Made by a program: the position numbers and the translations under genes. From Cymbidium sinense (taxonomy: Eukaryota; Streptophyta; Magnoliopsida; Asparagales; Orchidaceae), in the NCBI GenBank assembly GCA_021442155.1, contig CM038220.1, positions 76,619,817 to 76,683,816 of the forward strand: a stretch of DNA of 64,000 nucleotides. Reading direction: 5' to 3'. Within the stretch, counting starts at the first letter, position 1. Every line of letters begins with the position of its first letter. Below the pieces are notes generated by a model. The model was not told where the DNA came from, searched no databases, and worked only from the letters and a program-made list of their open reading frames with translations. Shown in pieces: positions 1 through 11,387 of the stretch.

Positions 1-600
1 GGACCGTGCCTCAAATGCCTCTCACCTTGAGGAGGACATTACATACTCAGGGTTATGTGGAGAACACCTAGGAGGAAGGGCTAGCCCTTAAAATTATAAG
101 GAAAGGGTTCTATTGGCCTGATGAAAGCCTTGGAGTTCACAAAAAAATGTGCTAGTTGTTGCACCTCTCTCATCGCATCTGAGCTCTCATCTCTTCAAAG
201 CCCGTGGCCTTTTGCTCGATGGGGATTGATATCATGGGACCTTTTCCAATAGCATCGGAGCGAAAGTTTATCATTTTATCGACTACTTCACTAAATGGGT
301 GGAAGCCAAACCACTCGCTAAAATTACGAGGCAAATGCTAAACAATTTGTTTGGAAAAATATATATGTCGATTGGTCTTCCGCAAAGATCATCCGACAAT
401 GGAACTCAATTCTTGGAAAAGTCTTTATGTCCTTTTGCAAAGATCTTCACATTCATTTCGCATCTGGTAGCACATCCTTAAACTAACGGGCAGATTGAAG
501 CTACCAACAGGACTATACTCAAAGGACTAAAAACACGTCTCGAGAAGGTTGGGGGCAATGGGTTGATGAGCTTTCTAATGTTCTTTGGGCTTACCACACT
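1..600 (+). pseudogene. Ty3/gypsy (Tat-like) integrase fragment
   Basis: Remnant of a retrotransposon integrase, the enzyme that joins element cDNA to host DNA. In shifting frames I read a zinc-finger-side segment (about 1-130), then the catalytic core: GIDIMGPF with the first Asp at 228-230, DYFTKWVEAKPL near 275-315, SDNGTQF with the second Asp at 395-397, and TNGQIEATNR with the Glu at 497-499. All three catalytic acidic residues survive, but a stop after AHP at about 481 and several frameshifts break the frame. The wording differs clearly from the integrases at 22.3-23.0 kb and 33 kb, so this is another Tat-type subfamily. Homology fades at about 600, just before a microsatellite. The 5' part lies outside the window. 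Confidence 0.85.
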
Positions 601-630
601 ATATGAATATAAATCAAATAGAAAGAATTA

Positions 631-631
<1 letters not shown>

Positions 632-685
<54 letters not shown>
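632..685. repeat. (TG)n(GA)n microsatellite
   Basis: A short TG run (632-644) passes directly into about 21 GA units (to 685). It follows immediately on the integrase remnant and may mark its truncation point. Confidence 0.97.
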
Positions 686-687
<2 letters not shown>

Positions 688-3400
688 TTCAAAATATTTC
701 AAAGGAAGACATTATTTACTTCATCTAGAAGCACAATATTATAACTCAATCCTTGATTATTTTATATATTGAAAAAAGGTCGATGGTTTAGAATTTACTA
801 CATAGTTTATTAAATAAAAAAAAGCATTTGATGTAGCCTCAATATAATTAGCTCTGTGGTGGGTGAGTTTGATTTTGTAGTTATTTATTAGGTGTGAACC
901 TAAAATTAAATAAGTACTATCAGGGAATCCTCCTAATGAAAATTCTTATTCAACTAATGCATGCAAAGACAATTAAGTATCAAGTCCCTTGAACAAGTAG
1001 GTTTGTTGAGTGGAAAGCATATGACATTTCTTTGTTGAGTAACTCAAGGATTTAGATGAGTTCTAACTATGAGCTTTGAGTTACAAGAAGTTTAGTTTTG
1101 TTAATAATAAGCCACATGATGAACTGGTGTATTATAAAGACTTGATCATTATAATCTTGATAAATATGAGGGTACATCCCTTTCTCAATTATTTTGTTCC
1201 TCTTGAAAAGCTAGCAAGGTTAGGAGGAAAAAATTAATTTGACCTAAGTGATATGAACTAGATTTGAAGAACTGCTCTACAAATTACATGCTTAAATCTT
1301 ATACATGTTGAAAATTCATTAACATTGATGCCTATAAACGTTAGGACCATAGGTCATTTTGAAGATCTTATTATTTTTTCTTCAAGTGTTATTAGTTGAA
1401 GCTATATATGAACTTTTGAATAGTCTAAAAATTAAAAAGTTTGAAGGATTTTTTAGTTTTATCTTATTGAGTTCAATAAAAATACATGGATGTTATTAAG
1501 CATAAGTTTTAGTTGGTGACATAAGAAGGTGCATTCATAAAGATGACTCTTTTGAAGAAGGTAATTTATGATGAAGTATTAATAGATAGGAAGGATATTA
1601 CTCTGGAAACTTCTTTTGGTAGAGAGGTGTTTACTAAGAAAGCATGCAAGACAAAGAAGGGTTTTATTGAGAAGACTCTTTGTAACACAGCAATACCATT
1701 TGTGGTTGTTATTAATGAAGTACTCAGAAAAATTGTTAAAGGTGTCATAAAGGGTTCTTACTAGTGGTGGATATCCTTTTGGAGATATTAAGGGATAGAA
1801 AAAAATTTGAATCTTTATATTAATGTTTAAATATGGGATCTGAAATTTTTAGATGAAATATTGAGGGGTTTAGTTTTGTCTTCTAGTGAAACTTTCAAGA
1901 CAAGTCCAGCTTGAATTAGTTGGGGTTGATTTGGAAGATTTAATTGAAAAATAAATTTTAGATTTGAGAAATGGGTGAAAATGATTATTAATGGTTAGCT
2001 TAAGATGTGAACTAAGAAATTAAAATAAATGGTTTGATTTGGTTGAGTATATGATGGTGTCGAGGGTAAAAGAAAGTGACTAAGTCTTGGTCTTACCTAG
2101 TTTGGTTAAAAGTTCTACATGAAACTATGAGGTGGATGAGATATTTTAGATGGGTGATGGCTAGTCATGGAGGATCTTAGGAATGTAAAAAAAGGTGTAA
2201 TATAGTTAAGAAAAAAGTATTAAGAGAGTAAAGTCAAATATAAAATAGAATAAGGGAAACTATCTTATCTCACCAAAAAGGTAAAATTTGACTCACCAAA
2301 TTAATGTGAGAAGAGCAATACTTAACTCAAAATGATTTAATTAACAATTGAAGTTACAAAACATTTTAACTTATATTCATAGGCATTACAATACTTTAGG
2401 GCTAAAGCTTTTAGTGGGAAGAAGTTGATGGAAAAAAAAGGAATTCAAAAGAAAACGAGGGATTAATGGCCATTTATAAAGGGGATATTTTAATCACTCA
2501 ACTTTAATGTATTTTTCATATCATGACCTACCGTACAACCTCCTAGATGAGAAATAAAAATATATAAAAAAATCAAAATACAAGATACATTTAAATTATT
2601 CTACATTATGTGGCCTTTATTTAGGCTTTAGTTTAGGCTTTTGTAATTGGATCAATTCTTTATTCTTTTCCTTGGACTTTAACATTAGCTTTTATAATTT
2701 AATCTTTAATTTAATTATCTTCATGATGCTACATTAATTCTTTAATAATGTTGATTAGAGCTAGATTACCTTAGGAAGCATGACCAAGAGAGTTCAACAC
2801 TAATATATAAGCCTTAATTTTAAGAAAAATCAATAATTTCCTTAAAGGTTTAGGGTTTGATAAGCCTCAAATAAAATCCATGGTTCCTAAGCTAATTTTC
2901 AAAGTCCTAAACAAGATAAAGAAGATTCAAGCAATTTTAATCAAAAGTGGGGTAGAGTTTCCTTAAGTCTTTGTACATAAGCAAAGTTGTTGGAGGTTGC
3001 CCATTGAAGAAGACTTTATTGAAGGAAAGTCATCGATGAGGTAAGAGTGGAGAGAAATGACACATGTTATGGGCTCCAAAATTCACCACCGATCTCTCGA
3101 TGAAGAGAATATATTTTAAGTGTTGGTGAAATTTTTAGAAGGCATATGAGATAGTAGATAAGACACTACCTAGATATTTCACCCTCATTTTGTGAGGACT
3201 TTAGATCTAGTTCTAGGTTTCTTATAGGCGCAAGCACATATAGTTAATTACCCCTCTCAATGCTAAGAGAGAACTTTTGATTAAAGCTAGTCGTTAGATT
3301 GCTAAATGCATGGCGTATAGTAATAGCATGTGGAGTTTAAAATTTGGGATTTAGAATTTATGAAATTCATCATTATTAGCTTAAAGTAGATGGTTGGGGG
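686..3400. other. AT-rich stretch, no recognisable gene
   Basis: Long AT-rich sequence with stops in all frames. The longest open stretch (plus strand, 1543-1764, 73 codons) is lysine-rich and matches no family I recognise; an equally long frame opposes it, so I do not call a gene. No RNA gene or clear mobile-element end was seen. Confidence 0.5.
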
Positions 3401-3840
3401 AATTCTGACATACCCGATCTAGATCCCATGGTTCCATCATCCCAGGCTATCGTGGTCCCTAATCTACTTAGTCAGAGGAGGTAGTCAACCCAACCTGACC
3501 AAAAGATCCTTATCAGCAGCCATGGGTTATGCCATCCAAGGAATCCTTGTAGACTTGGGGTAGTGTTTTCTAAGGAGATAGCCTTAAGTCTACCTTAGCT
3601 GACAGAGAGCTTTTTTTCCTATCATATGTACCATATGATTCACCTCTCAAGGAAAAGAATCATTGGGGAGTATATGGGCTACAATCATGATCATAATATA
3701 ATGGTGTTATTTGGCGACAACTACCCGATCGAAGACCGGTCGCATCATATATGGAGCCTGCCAAAGGCAGAGGACGAACTACATCCCTTTGCGGCATGAT
3801 ATTGATTGAGAGCGAATATAGAAATATACTTGACTTGACA
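3400..3840 (+). other. GC-richer island, possible retroelement protease remnant
   Basis: This block is less AT-rich than its surroundings. At about 3525-3575 one frame reads GYAIQGILVDLG, followed by a stop and then CF. This resembles the aspartic-protease entry motif of Tat elements (ILVDxGSS), but no further protease text follows. It could equally be chance or another decayed element. Very uncertain. Confidence 0.2.
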
Positions 3841-5490
3841 TTAGTTTCTTTATGAGCTAGAGTTTTCTTAATTTATCACCTTTAACAAACAGTTGTGGAA
3901 GGTGGATTGAGTTAGATTTTGCTTTTTTAAGTTTTTAAAGATTAAATTTCATTTAAGCATTTAACACTTAGTAATTTATCTGATTTTATATTTGTATTGA
4001 TAATTGATTTTGATTAATTCAATTTAAGCTTGCAAGTATATTTTGATGGTAAGTATCTCCTCTAGTTGAAATCTCGATTCGACATAGTAATCATTTGGGG
4101 TGGATATATTATTTGATCTTTTAATTTAACATTTTAGATCCCACTATATCAGCTTAATAAAATAGGATTGGATCTATTGACATATGATAGAATTAGCTTC
4201 TCAGATATTTTAATAAGTTAAAATTCTTATAATAATTGAATTTTTAAGTTTTGTTAACCTCGACCTGATCCTAAGACAAAACTAGGAAGCAACCGTAGCA
4301 TCCTCAGACACTAAGTTTAAGCATTCAACATAGTGTTGGGGTCCATGTGGGTATTTAATAATTCAGATAATTTTATTTATAAATCATGAGATTAATTTTA
4401 TATTTTCAGTTAATTCCAACTTAACCTACGCCTTTCCAAAAATTAAAATTTGCACTCTGAATTTCCATGTCTAAGCACATGCAGATATTTATAGCTTAGA
4501 TAATTTCATCTAGTTAATGAAATCATTGACTTTAAAATCATAATTAGAATGAAATTCTTTAATTTTTGGATTGAAAGAAGCTCCATAATTCATGGAGACT
4601 TTAATTTAGCATCGCCTTCTCTTTGCTTGTACGAAGAATTATAGATCTGGTAGCATATTGTATCATAGAATTAGGTTTGTATTTGCACTTAAAAAGTTGT
4701 ATCTTTGCTTTCATTTTATTTATTCACATAATTCCTAAACTTCAATGGCTGACTTCTTCTCATTAAAGACCTATTAGATCTTTGTAAATTCAACATTCAA
4801 ATTTGATATTCACTCATACGAGCTATTATACTTCCTTTAAGCAAGCTTATTTGATTTCAAGCTTCCTTTGAATACAAGTTGATTATTCAATAAGAAGTCT
4901 CAATTATGCTTGCTAATAGCCTTTAGTTATAGTGAAAACCTCTTATGAATTTTATTTGGTTTTTACTTTAGTTTGAAAATAGCACTCAACAAATTCTATG
5001 TGCTTTAATTTCATGTCCATTGAGAGCCTTCTTCAATCCCTTTTAAAATAGACATTGCCATGTAAGAAGGCATGTTCTTTATGAACATTACTCTAGAGTT
5101 TGATTTGGGCTCTACCCCATTTGAGGATTAGCCTTTTAGCTTCATACAACCTTCCTATAAGTTTGACATGAATTCAAAATCATGTCTGAATTTGGCTTAT
5201 TCTCTTTCAACCATATTCATGCCTGATATAATGTAAGCTACAAAGTTCAATTAGTTCTTCTTAGCCAACTAACCATTGCTATAGTATGTAAATGAGTTAT
5301 TTAATCTTGTGTTCCTCAATTATTATCATATTTCAATCTCATATTTAGCATATATATTTTTATTCATAATCATTCTCACTTAGCTCATTCTTGTTTAATA
5401 TTAATATTCTTTGAGCTCGTTTAGACTCAATCTTCATGAATTTATTTTATTTTAAGACTTTATGTTTCATCATTAATTTAATATCAAATT
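3841..5490. other. AT-rich stretch, nothing recognised
   Basis: Sequence of intergenic type with dense stops on both strands. I see no coding domain, RNA gene or terminal repeat. Confidence 0.5.
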
Positions 5491-5497
5491 AATTTTA

Positions 5498-6010
5498 AAT
5501 TTAAGTCTCAAAATTTGATAAAATTTTGGCAGCATTTTGACAGTATTCTGACGTCATCCCCATGTAAGGAGGCTACATCAGAACTATTTTGGCTTACATG
5601 TCACACCCTGATGAGCATGATGATTGGTGTTATGAAGCACCTTTATGCTCGGATGAGTATAACAGGGCCTTCAATCACCTACATAAAAGAAAATATATAT
5701 GCAACTTTTACACATTTAAAATCTCACTTTAGATTATTTATTTTTGATGTGATTGATTTCTTTTTAAGTAAATCTTAATTCTTTCCCCTTTTTTCAGTCC
5801 AAAATTTTGTCAAACTTTTGGTTGTATTTCAACATAGGAGTGCAACATCTTATAGTTTTTGGGCCTACTCATTATGCCCTCGTAAGTGTAATGGTAAGTG
5901 TCTTGAAATATCTCAGCCGATTTTCATCTCGTCATGCCCTGATGAGCGTGACGGGGTCTTTAAACCTACATAAAAAAAGGAAAATAAATATAATGATAAT
6001 TTCCATGCAT
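5498..6010. repeat. Two related repeat units with hairpins (R1, R2)
   Basis: R1 (about 5498-5790) and R2 (about 5791-6010) share an order of parts: a start like 'agtc(t/c)(c)aaaatttgat', a 'tttggcagcatttt'-type word, a CCTGATGAG word, a second hairpin with the same loop and a 'cttcaatc/ctttaaacc…acataaa' tail. In R2 the second hairpin (about 5928-5955) pairs TCTCGTCATGC with GCGTGACGGGG, G-U pairs included, around a CCTGATGA-type loop. Copies R3 and R4 lie at 7.49-7.85 kb. Not coding as far as I can see; the parent element is unknown. Confidence 0.6.
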
Positions 6011-7489
6011 TCAAGCTTATCTCTATCTTGTTACACATTCACCAATATCCATGAATCATTTATTTCAAAAATTAGCACATTGACTCCCATAAGCCGCCTT
6101 CTTGCAATAAGTTTATCTTCTTAATAAGGCAAATACATATAAAATAGGAAATTGAGATAGAGAGGAACCCATCTGATGATGAAGTTTTTCTTGCTGTGAA
6201 GGGAAGGATCGCATCTTAGGCTCGCAATTTTGCTGAATGGAACAGAAGAAGGATCCAGATGAGGAAATAGGAAGGGAAATCAGAGAAGAAGGACTAGGCA
6301 TATAGTTTGAGGGAGATCGATGGGTTGAGGCTTGCGATTCCCTTGCAGTTGGTGGAGACAAAATTCTTGTGGCTTGGTGAAAGACAAACAGAGAGTGGAA
6401 ATGGGCTTTTGAGATGAAAAATTTGTGAGGGGACGAGCAGATGCTTATGGCTTGTGGGAATCACTTGGCATTGTGCAGTTTCTTGCGGCTGAGGGAGACA
6501 AAACCAAGAGAGGGAAGTGAGGGCAAATGCTGTGAGGTGGAGTGAATGAGGGAGTTCTTTACGGTTCCTTGCAGTTTTAGGTGTTGCGAAGGTTGCATTT
6601 GGGTTCTACTCTTACTTGAAAGTAGATATTCAGACATATTGTAGATCCCATATGCTACAACCTTAAATTCAATTGAAGCCTTCTTCAATTCATTTGAATC
6701 AAGATACTACAATATATGCATTCAATAAGATAGCTTATTGGTGAGCTTCCCAATTTGTTGTGAGTCTTATTTATATTTCTCCAATTTAATTTCAAATTTA
6801 TTCAACACAATTCACTTGTTATAAGTCATTTTGTGGATTTCATTTGGATTTCATTAATTTTGAAGATAAGCAATAGATATATCACAAGTGCTTCAAATTT
6901 ATCTTTAAATGTAAGCTCCAAATGATCTTTTAAAGGCTACATTCTTGGTTGCTAATGAGTTTCTAATTGAACTTGTGCATGTAAGAAAGTTATCAAATTG
7001 CTTACACACTTTTATTTTCAATTTGGAATTGAACATTTGAATTTACCACCAATCATTTGTCCTTTGGTATTAAATTGAAATCCTTACTTCACTTGATGTC
7101 AAATGTGATTATTTAAACATTGAATTGATTTTATTCATATTGATTATTTGTTAATGAATTTAACAATTCAATTGTTCAAATAGAAGCTTACTTTTACTTA
7201 CATGAAAAGACATACAATCTAATATGGATTTATCCTCAACTCCACATTAAATTTCATGCTTGTTAAATAATCAAACTTCAAACTTGCTATAAGTCTTATG
7301 TGAGTTTAGTATTGGCCTCCTCAAATTTTACTCGTATTTTAAATAAGTGTTCTATTCTTTCAAAAAATTTTCTTTAAGTGCTCTCACTCTATTTCTCTTT
7401 GCTTTAACATTTATCTTCATATTTATCGTATATCTTCTTGTTTAACTTAAGTTTAGATGATTTTCATTTGAATTTGTTTAAGTCTTGAA
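6011..7489. other. Spacer between hairpin repeats, no gene recognised
   Basis: The first part (about 6120-6560) is purine-rich with short open frames on both strands that match nothing I know. A stretch around 'agatgcttatggctt' near 6438 recurs near 8945, hinting at a dispersed or duplicated element. The rest (6700-7480) is AT-rich without features. Confidence 0.4.
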
Positions 7490-7850
7490 TTTTAGTCTAA
7501 ATTTTAGCATTTGATTGATTCTGCCTCATCCCGCAAGGGGCTACATAATTATTTTGGCCTATCTATCGATGAACTTGGTGTTTTGAAGCACCTCTGAATT
7601 TCAATCGTCATGCTAATGAGCATAAGGAGGCCTTCAATCTATATAAAGCAAATATATATGCAAAATTCTTCTCCCCTATTTAAGTCCCAGATTTAGTCAA
7701 TATTTGGTAGCATTTTGGCATAGGTGTGCCACATGTGCCTATGAGCATGATGGTTGGTATTTTGAAACACCTCGGCCAATTTTCATCTCGTCATGCCTTG
7801 ATGAGCATGACGAGACCTTCAAACCTGCATAAAGATATGCATGCATACCT
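7490..7850. repeat. Two related repeat units with hairpins (R3, R4)
   Basis: R3 (about 7490-7675) and R4 (about 7676-7850) are diverged copies of R1/R2. R4 holds the best hairpin: at about 7786-7815 the arms TCTCGTCATGC and GCATGACGAGA pair perfectly over 11 bp around CTTGATGA. R3 has a weaker version near 7607. The pairs R1-R2 and R3-R4 are about 1.9 kb apart, as if a two-unit block had been duplicated. Confidence 0.6.
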
Positions 7851-7997
7851 TCTTTCGCACATTCATCAAACACCTTGCTTATGACATTTTCAACATAAAT
7901 GGAGCCTGCGTCGCGCCATGGCATTAATCTTTCACCTACAGATATTTCATCCTCATCACACATCACATTCACACATCCATAACTATTTATCATTGAC

Positions 7998-8412
7998 ATT
8001 AGAAGAGCGAGTTGAAGGAATGGGTAGTGCGGAAGTCGATTCCATGGTTTGCTATGCTAAGAGTGCAATAAACTCCATTTGCGAGGGCTTTTTCTACAAG
8101 ATGATGCAAGGTTAGTGGCACACCATCCTCCCAGTAATCCCCATTGACTTTCGGTGAAGAACTCCATCATAACCACTCCAAAGCTAAATACATCCACCAT
8201 TATGGTCAACATTCACATATAAGAAAACTTTGGTGCCATATATCCTATGGTTCCTTTAAATGCTGATGAAGTGGAATTGCTAGATTTTTTAAGTAAATGA
8301 ACATCGAGCATGTGACAAGTGACAGTCACTAATATATACTTCACAATCTTTATGTAGATAAGTATTTGAAGGCTTGAGATCACAATGAAAAATGGGGGAG
8401 TCATATGGACCT
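7998..8412 (-). pseudogene. FLS2-like LRR receptor kinase fragment (kinase domain part)
   Basis: On the minus strand, frames joined by shifts read the middle of a plant receptor Ser/Thr kinase. In order: PIFHCDLKPSN (catalytic loop; HCD instead of HRD, usual for FLS2-type kinases), an activation-loop start where the DFG is degraded to SDCH, STSSAFKGTIGYMAP (subdomain VIII, ending APKF where APEF is expected), VDVFSFGVVMMEF (subdomain IX) and EDGVPLTLHHLVEKALANG. The last two are characteristic of FLS2-like kinases. The extracellular LRRs, transmembrane helix, ATP-binding lobe and C-terminal lobe are missing. Only about 410 bp remain of a gene normally over 3 kb, with stops and frameshifts, so it is non-functional. 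It may be a captured or stranded gene piece; hairpin repeats R3/R4 lie just downstream. Confidence 0.8.
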
Positions 8413-9728
8413 TTGAACTAAGAGTAAAAAGAAAGAAACCTGCCCTGATGTTGGTGTAATTTTCAGATTTAGGTCCTCAGTGGAAAATGGTTTGACTTTA
8501 GATCTGGACATACCTTTAATATCTTAGACCACAAGCAAATCATACATAAATTTCAGTATTGGAGATATTGAAGATAAGCATTTTTATTATCCTCTTAGAT
8601 CTATCGTTTGAACACAAGCATTTCCAATATCTCTCTTATTGTATGCCCTAATGTTGGTAGACATCCTCTTAGATCGGTGTTCAATATCTCTTTCATTGTA
8701 TGCTCTTTTATTGTGTTAAATATCTTGGCCAAGAACTAAAATCATCTTCAAATGGTATGCTCTTCAATATCTCCACCCTTCCTTACTACTCGTGTTCTGC
8801 TGCTCCATCTTCATGATCATGTATAACAAAGCCAACTCATACTCTTCTAGTGTCATCGGCATCACGATTCAAAATTCTTTGATGAGAACCATTATTGCAG
8901 GAGGAAGGGAGGTTTACAGGAGAATGACGGAGGCTAGAGGAGGAGATGCTTATGGCTTGAGGAAAAATGAGAGAGAGGACAAGAGAGTCAGGAGAATCAC
9001 CTAACCTTATGGTTGTTCGGCTTTTAGCAAAGATGAAGCGGGAGGAGGCTCGTTCGGTGCTTACGAGTTACTGAAAATGAGTAGTCTTATCGTGCCAACT
9101 AAAATAGGAGAAGGAATAGAAGAGCCGATGCTTGCCAGTTTGATTTCCTTTGGTTCGGAAAAGCGAGCGAGAGAGTGGGAAAATGAAAAAAAAAATTTCT
9201 TTGTTGAGGGAAATCAAATGAGGGCTTCTATTAGAAAGGGAGGATCGATGGGTATGGGAGAAAATAAGGATTAAATACCTTAATTAATTAATTTCCCACT
9301 TTTTTTATCCAAACTAAACTTAATTAACTTCATATTGTATTTTTGAAAATTTTTAATTAATTTTAGAATAAATTAATTTTTAAAATTGTGTCTAATCGGG
9401 TTAAAATAAACACATTATTTTTATTTTATTTGTACGGCTCGATTGCATTGAGATTAGTGCAAAATCTTGCCAAAATCAAACCCATATAATATGGGTGTCA
9501 TTTCTAGGTAAATTTGACATTCTACATTCAATGGTATAGTCCATTTTGCAATCGAGGTTAGTTTGAGTTGAGTCAAAGAGATTAGATTTTTAACTCAAAA
9601 TTGCGCATTGTCGCTTCCAACCGCTCGACATTTGTATATACTTATTTGAATTGAGCGCAGATAGTTTTATTTGAAAGGTTTTGACATTTTGAGGCTAAAA
9701 GCATAATCAATTTCATGAAAAGATATCA
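8413..9728. other. No recognisable gene
   Basis: Short open frames (8792-9004 and 9077-9274, plus strand) are rich in Arg, Glu and Lys because the DNA is purine-rich; I recognise no domain. From about 9275 the sequence becomes strongly AT-rich with repeated TTAATTAATT words. The kinase homology does not extend upstream into this stretch. Confidence 0.4.
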
Positions 9729-10103
9729 TTTGAATATCGTCGCAGCTTCCCGACTCTGATATGCATGTCGGCACATTGATAGCTCCATCATTTGATCGGT
9801 TGATCATTAGATTATGCAATATTTATATTTTTACCAATTTCAATGTTTTGAACATGATGATAAAGTCTATTCATCAATTAGAGATCATTTTGGGCATCAT
9901 CATAGCCTCCCAACTCTGATATATGTTGGCACATTGACAGCTCGATTGCTTAATTGATTGATAATTAGATTGTGCAATATTTATATTCTAACCAATTTTG
10001 ATGTTCTGAATGTGATAGTGAAGTATGTTCATTGATCAAAAGTTATTTTAACTGATTTTGATAATGTTTGGTGCATCTCAGCTCTGATTTATGAGCTGTT
10101 ACA
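9729..10103. repeat. Degenerate tandem repeat, about 160 bp period
   Basis: Units start near 9729 and 9889 with 'cgcagcttcccgactctgat' and its variant 'catagcctcccaactctgat', then share 'ggcacattgatagct', 'attagattatgcaatattt' and 'accaatttcaatgtt'. A third, shorter trace lies near 10055-10103. Non-coding. Confidence 0.7.
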
Positions 10104-10379
10104 TCAAAAGTTCTTTATATTTGGCTTATAAGCTTAACTCGACTCATGTATCATATATGGAGGTAAATAAATGCCCTCAATAAATGATTCTGCATAGAGT
10201 AGATCATGTTTGTTGAAAATTGGCTGAGCATTTGAGTTGATCAAAGATCTTGAATCATTATTGCTTCAATTTTAAACATGGAGTTTTGATGGAATTTGTC
10301 ATCAGCATGATGCCTTATGTTTAGATGAGCTAAATGGCAAAATTGCTCAATTTGTCCTGATTAACTTATCGGATTAAGA

Positions 10380-11100
10380 GCTTCTTCTACCATCTACTCT
10401 CTACTTCAATGGGTTTGTTGAAGATCTCTTTCTTCTATGTCATTGTAGATTTGAATTTCCTTTGACCCTAGCTTCATGCTTGCTTAGGTTTGATAGAGGA
10501 ATTGGTTTATTTATTTTGAGATTTGAAATTCCTTCTATCCTAGCTTTAAGCTTGATGGACTTGAAGAAGGACTGACCTGATTTGTCCATATTGACTTGTC
10601 AAGAAGTGTATGTACCAAATCTGCTTACTACTTTTTGAGATTTGTTGAAGGGTGCATACATGACCTAATTTCCGGCTTATACTAGGTCTATGTTGAGTTA
10701 TCACTTATGTGTGCTATAACTTGAATAACTATAAAATTTCTTTAATTTGGCCATCGACATGAACTAAGGAATTTTTCCTCGCGGCATTCTACTTTGACGG
10801 GCTTAATGAAGGATTGACCTGATTTGTCCACATTGACTTGTCAAGAAGTGTACGTATATCCTCAACCCTATACTTGCTACTTTGATGAACTTATTGAAGG
10901 ATGTGTACAGATGACCTAGCCTTCCGGCTTATATTAGGTCTATAATGTTGAGTTATCAACTTAGCAATGTGTACTTTAACAGACTGAATAACTACAAAAA
11001 ATTTTTAGTTCGGCCTTTGACTTTGTATGAACTGTGAAATTACTTCCTCAGCCCTGTGCTTTCTACTTTGATGGACTTGATGAAGAGATTGGCTTTGATC
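10380..11100. repeat. Degenerate repeats, about 240 bp period
   Basis: The word 'gacctgatttgtccatattg' with 'acttgtcaagaagtgta' occurs near 10575 and again near 10815. Each is followed by 'gacctaa/gcctt..cggcttata', 'taggtctat' and 'gttgagttatcac'. A further partial copy begins near 11040 with 'tactttgatggacttgatga'. Possibly the untranslated or LTR part of an older retroelement; no coding domain seen. Confidence 0.6.
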
Positions 11101-11387
11101 TATGCTTTGTGCTTGATCAGATCATTTGAGAATAAATTGAAATATCACCCTGCAGGTAATATAAAGATGGACTTGAGGTGCATTAAGAGTGTTCTCATAT
11201 TATCTTGGTCTATCGATCAGGTAGAAAGATCTCTTGGATTCTGATTGCTTGTAGTCACTAAGCAGGATCTAGTTTGAGATTCAACAACTATCATCAATGG
11301 ATTGATGAGCATGAGATTTTTCACCACGACCTTTTCTTACGGCTTGTTAAGTGAGGAGAGTATTAGCAACTTGATCATTTATAGGCT

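Noticed and set aside
1543..1764. Small lysine-rich gene
   Set aside because: No recognised domain, no supporting context, and an overlapping open frame on the opposite strand of almost equal length; best explained by chance.
6113..6688. Minus-strand protein genes
   Set aside because: Low-complexity Ser/Pro-rich translations of a purine-rich tract; no domain or homolog recognised.
5590..7815. Hammerhead ribozyme (CTGATGAG words)
   Set aside because: The CUGAUGAG core is present, but no GAAA element with flanking stems II and III follows; the flanks pair with each other directly into a simple hairpin.
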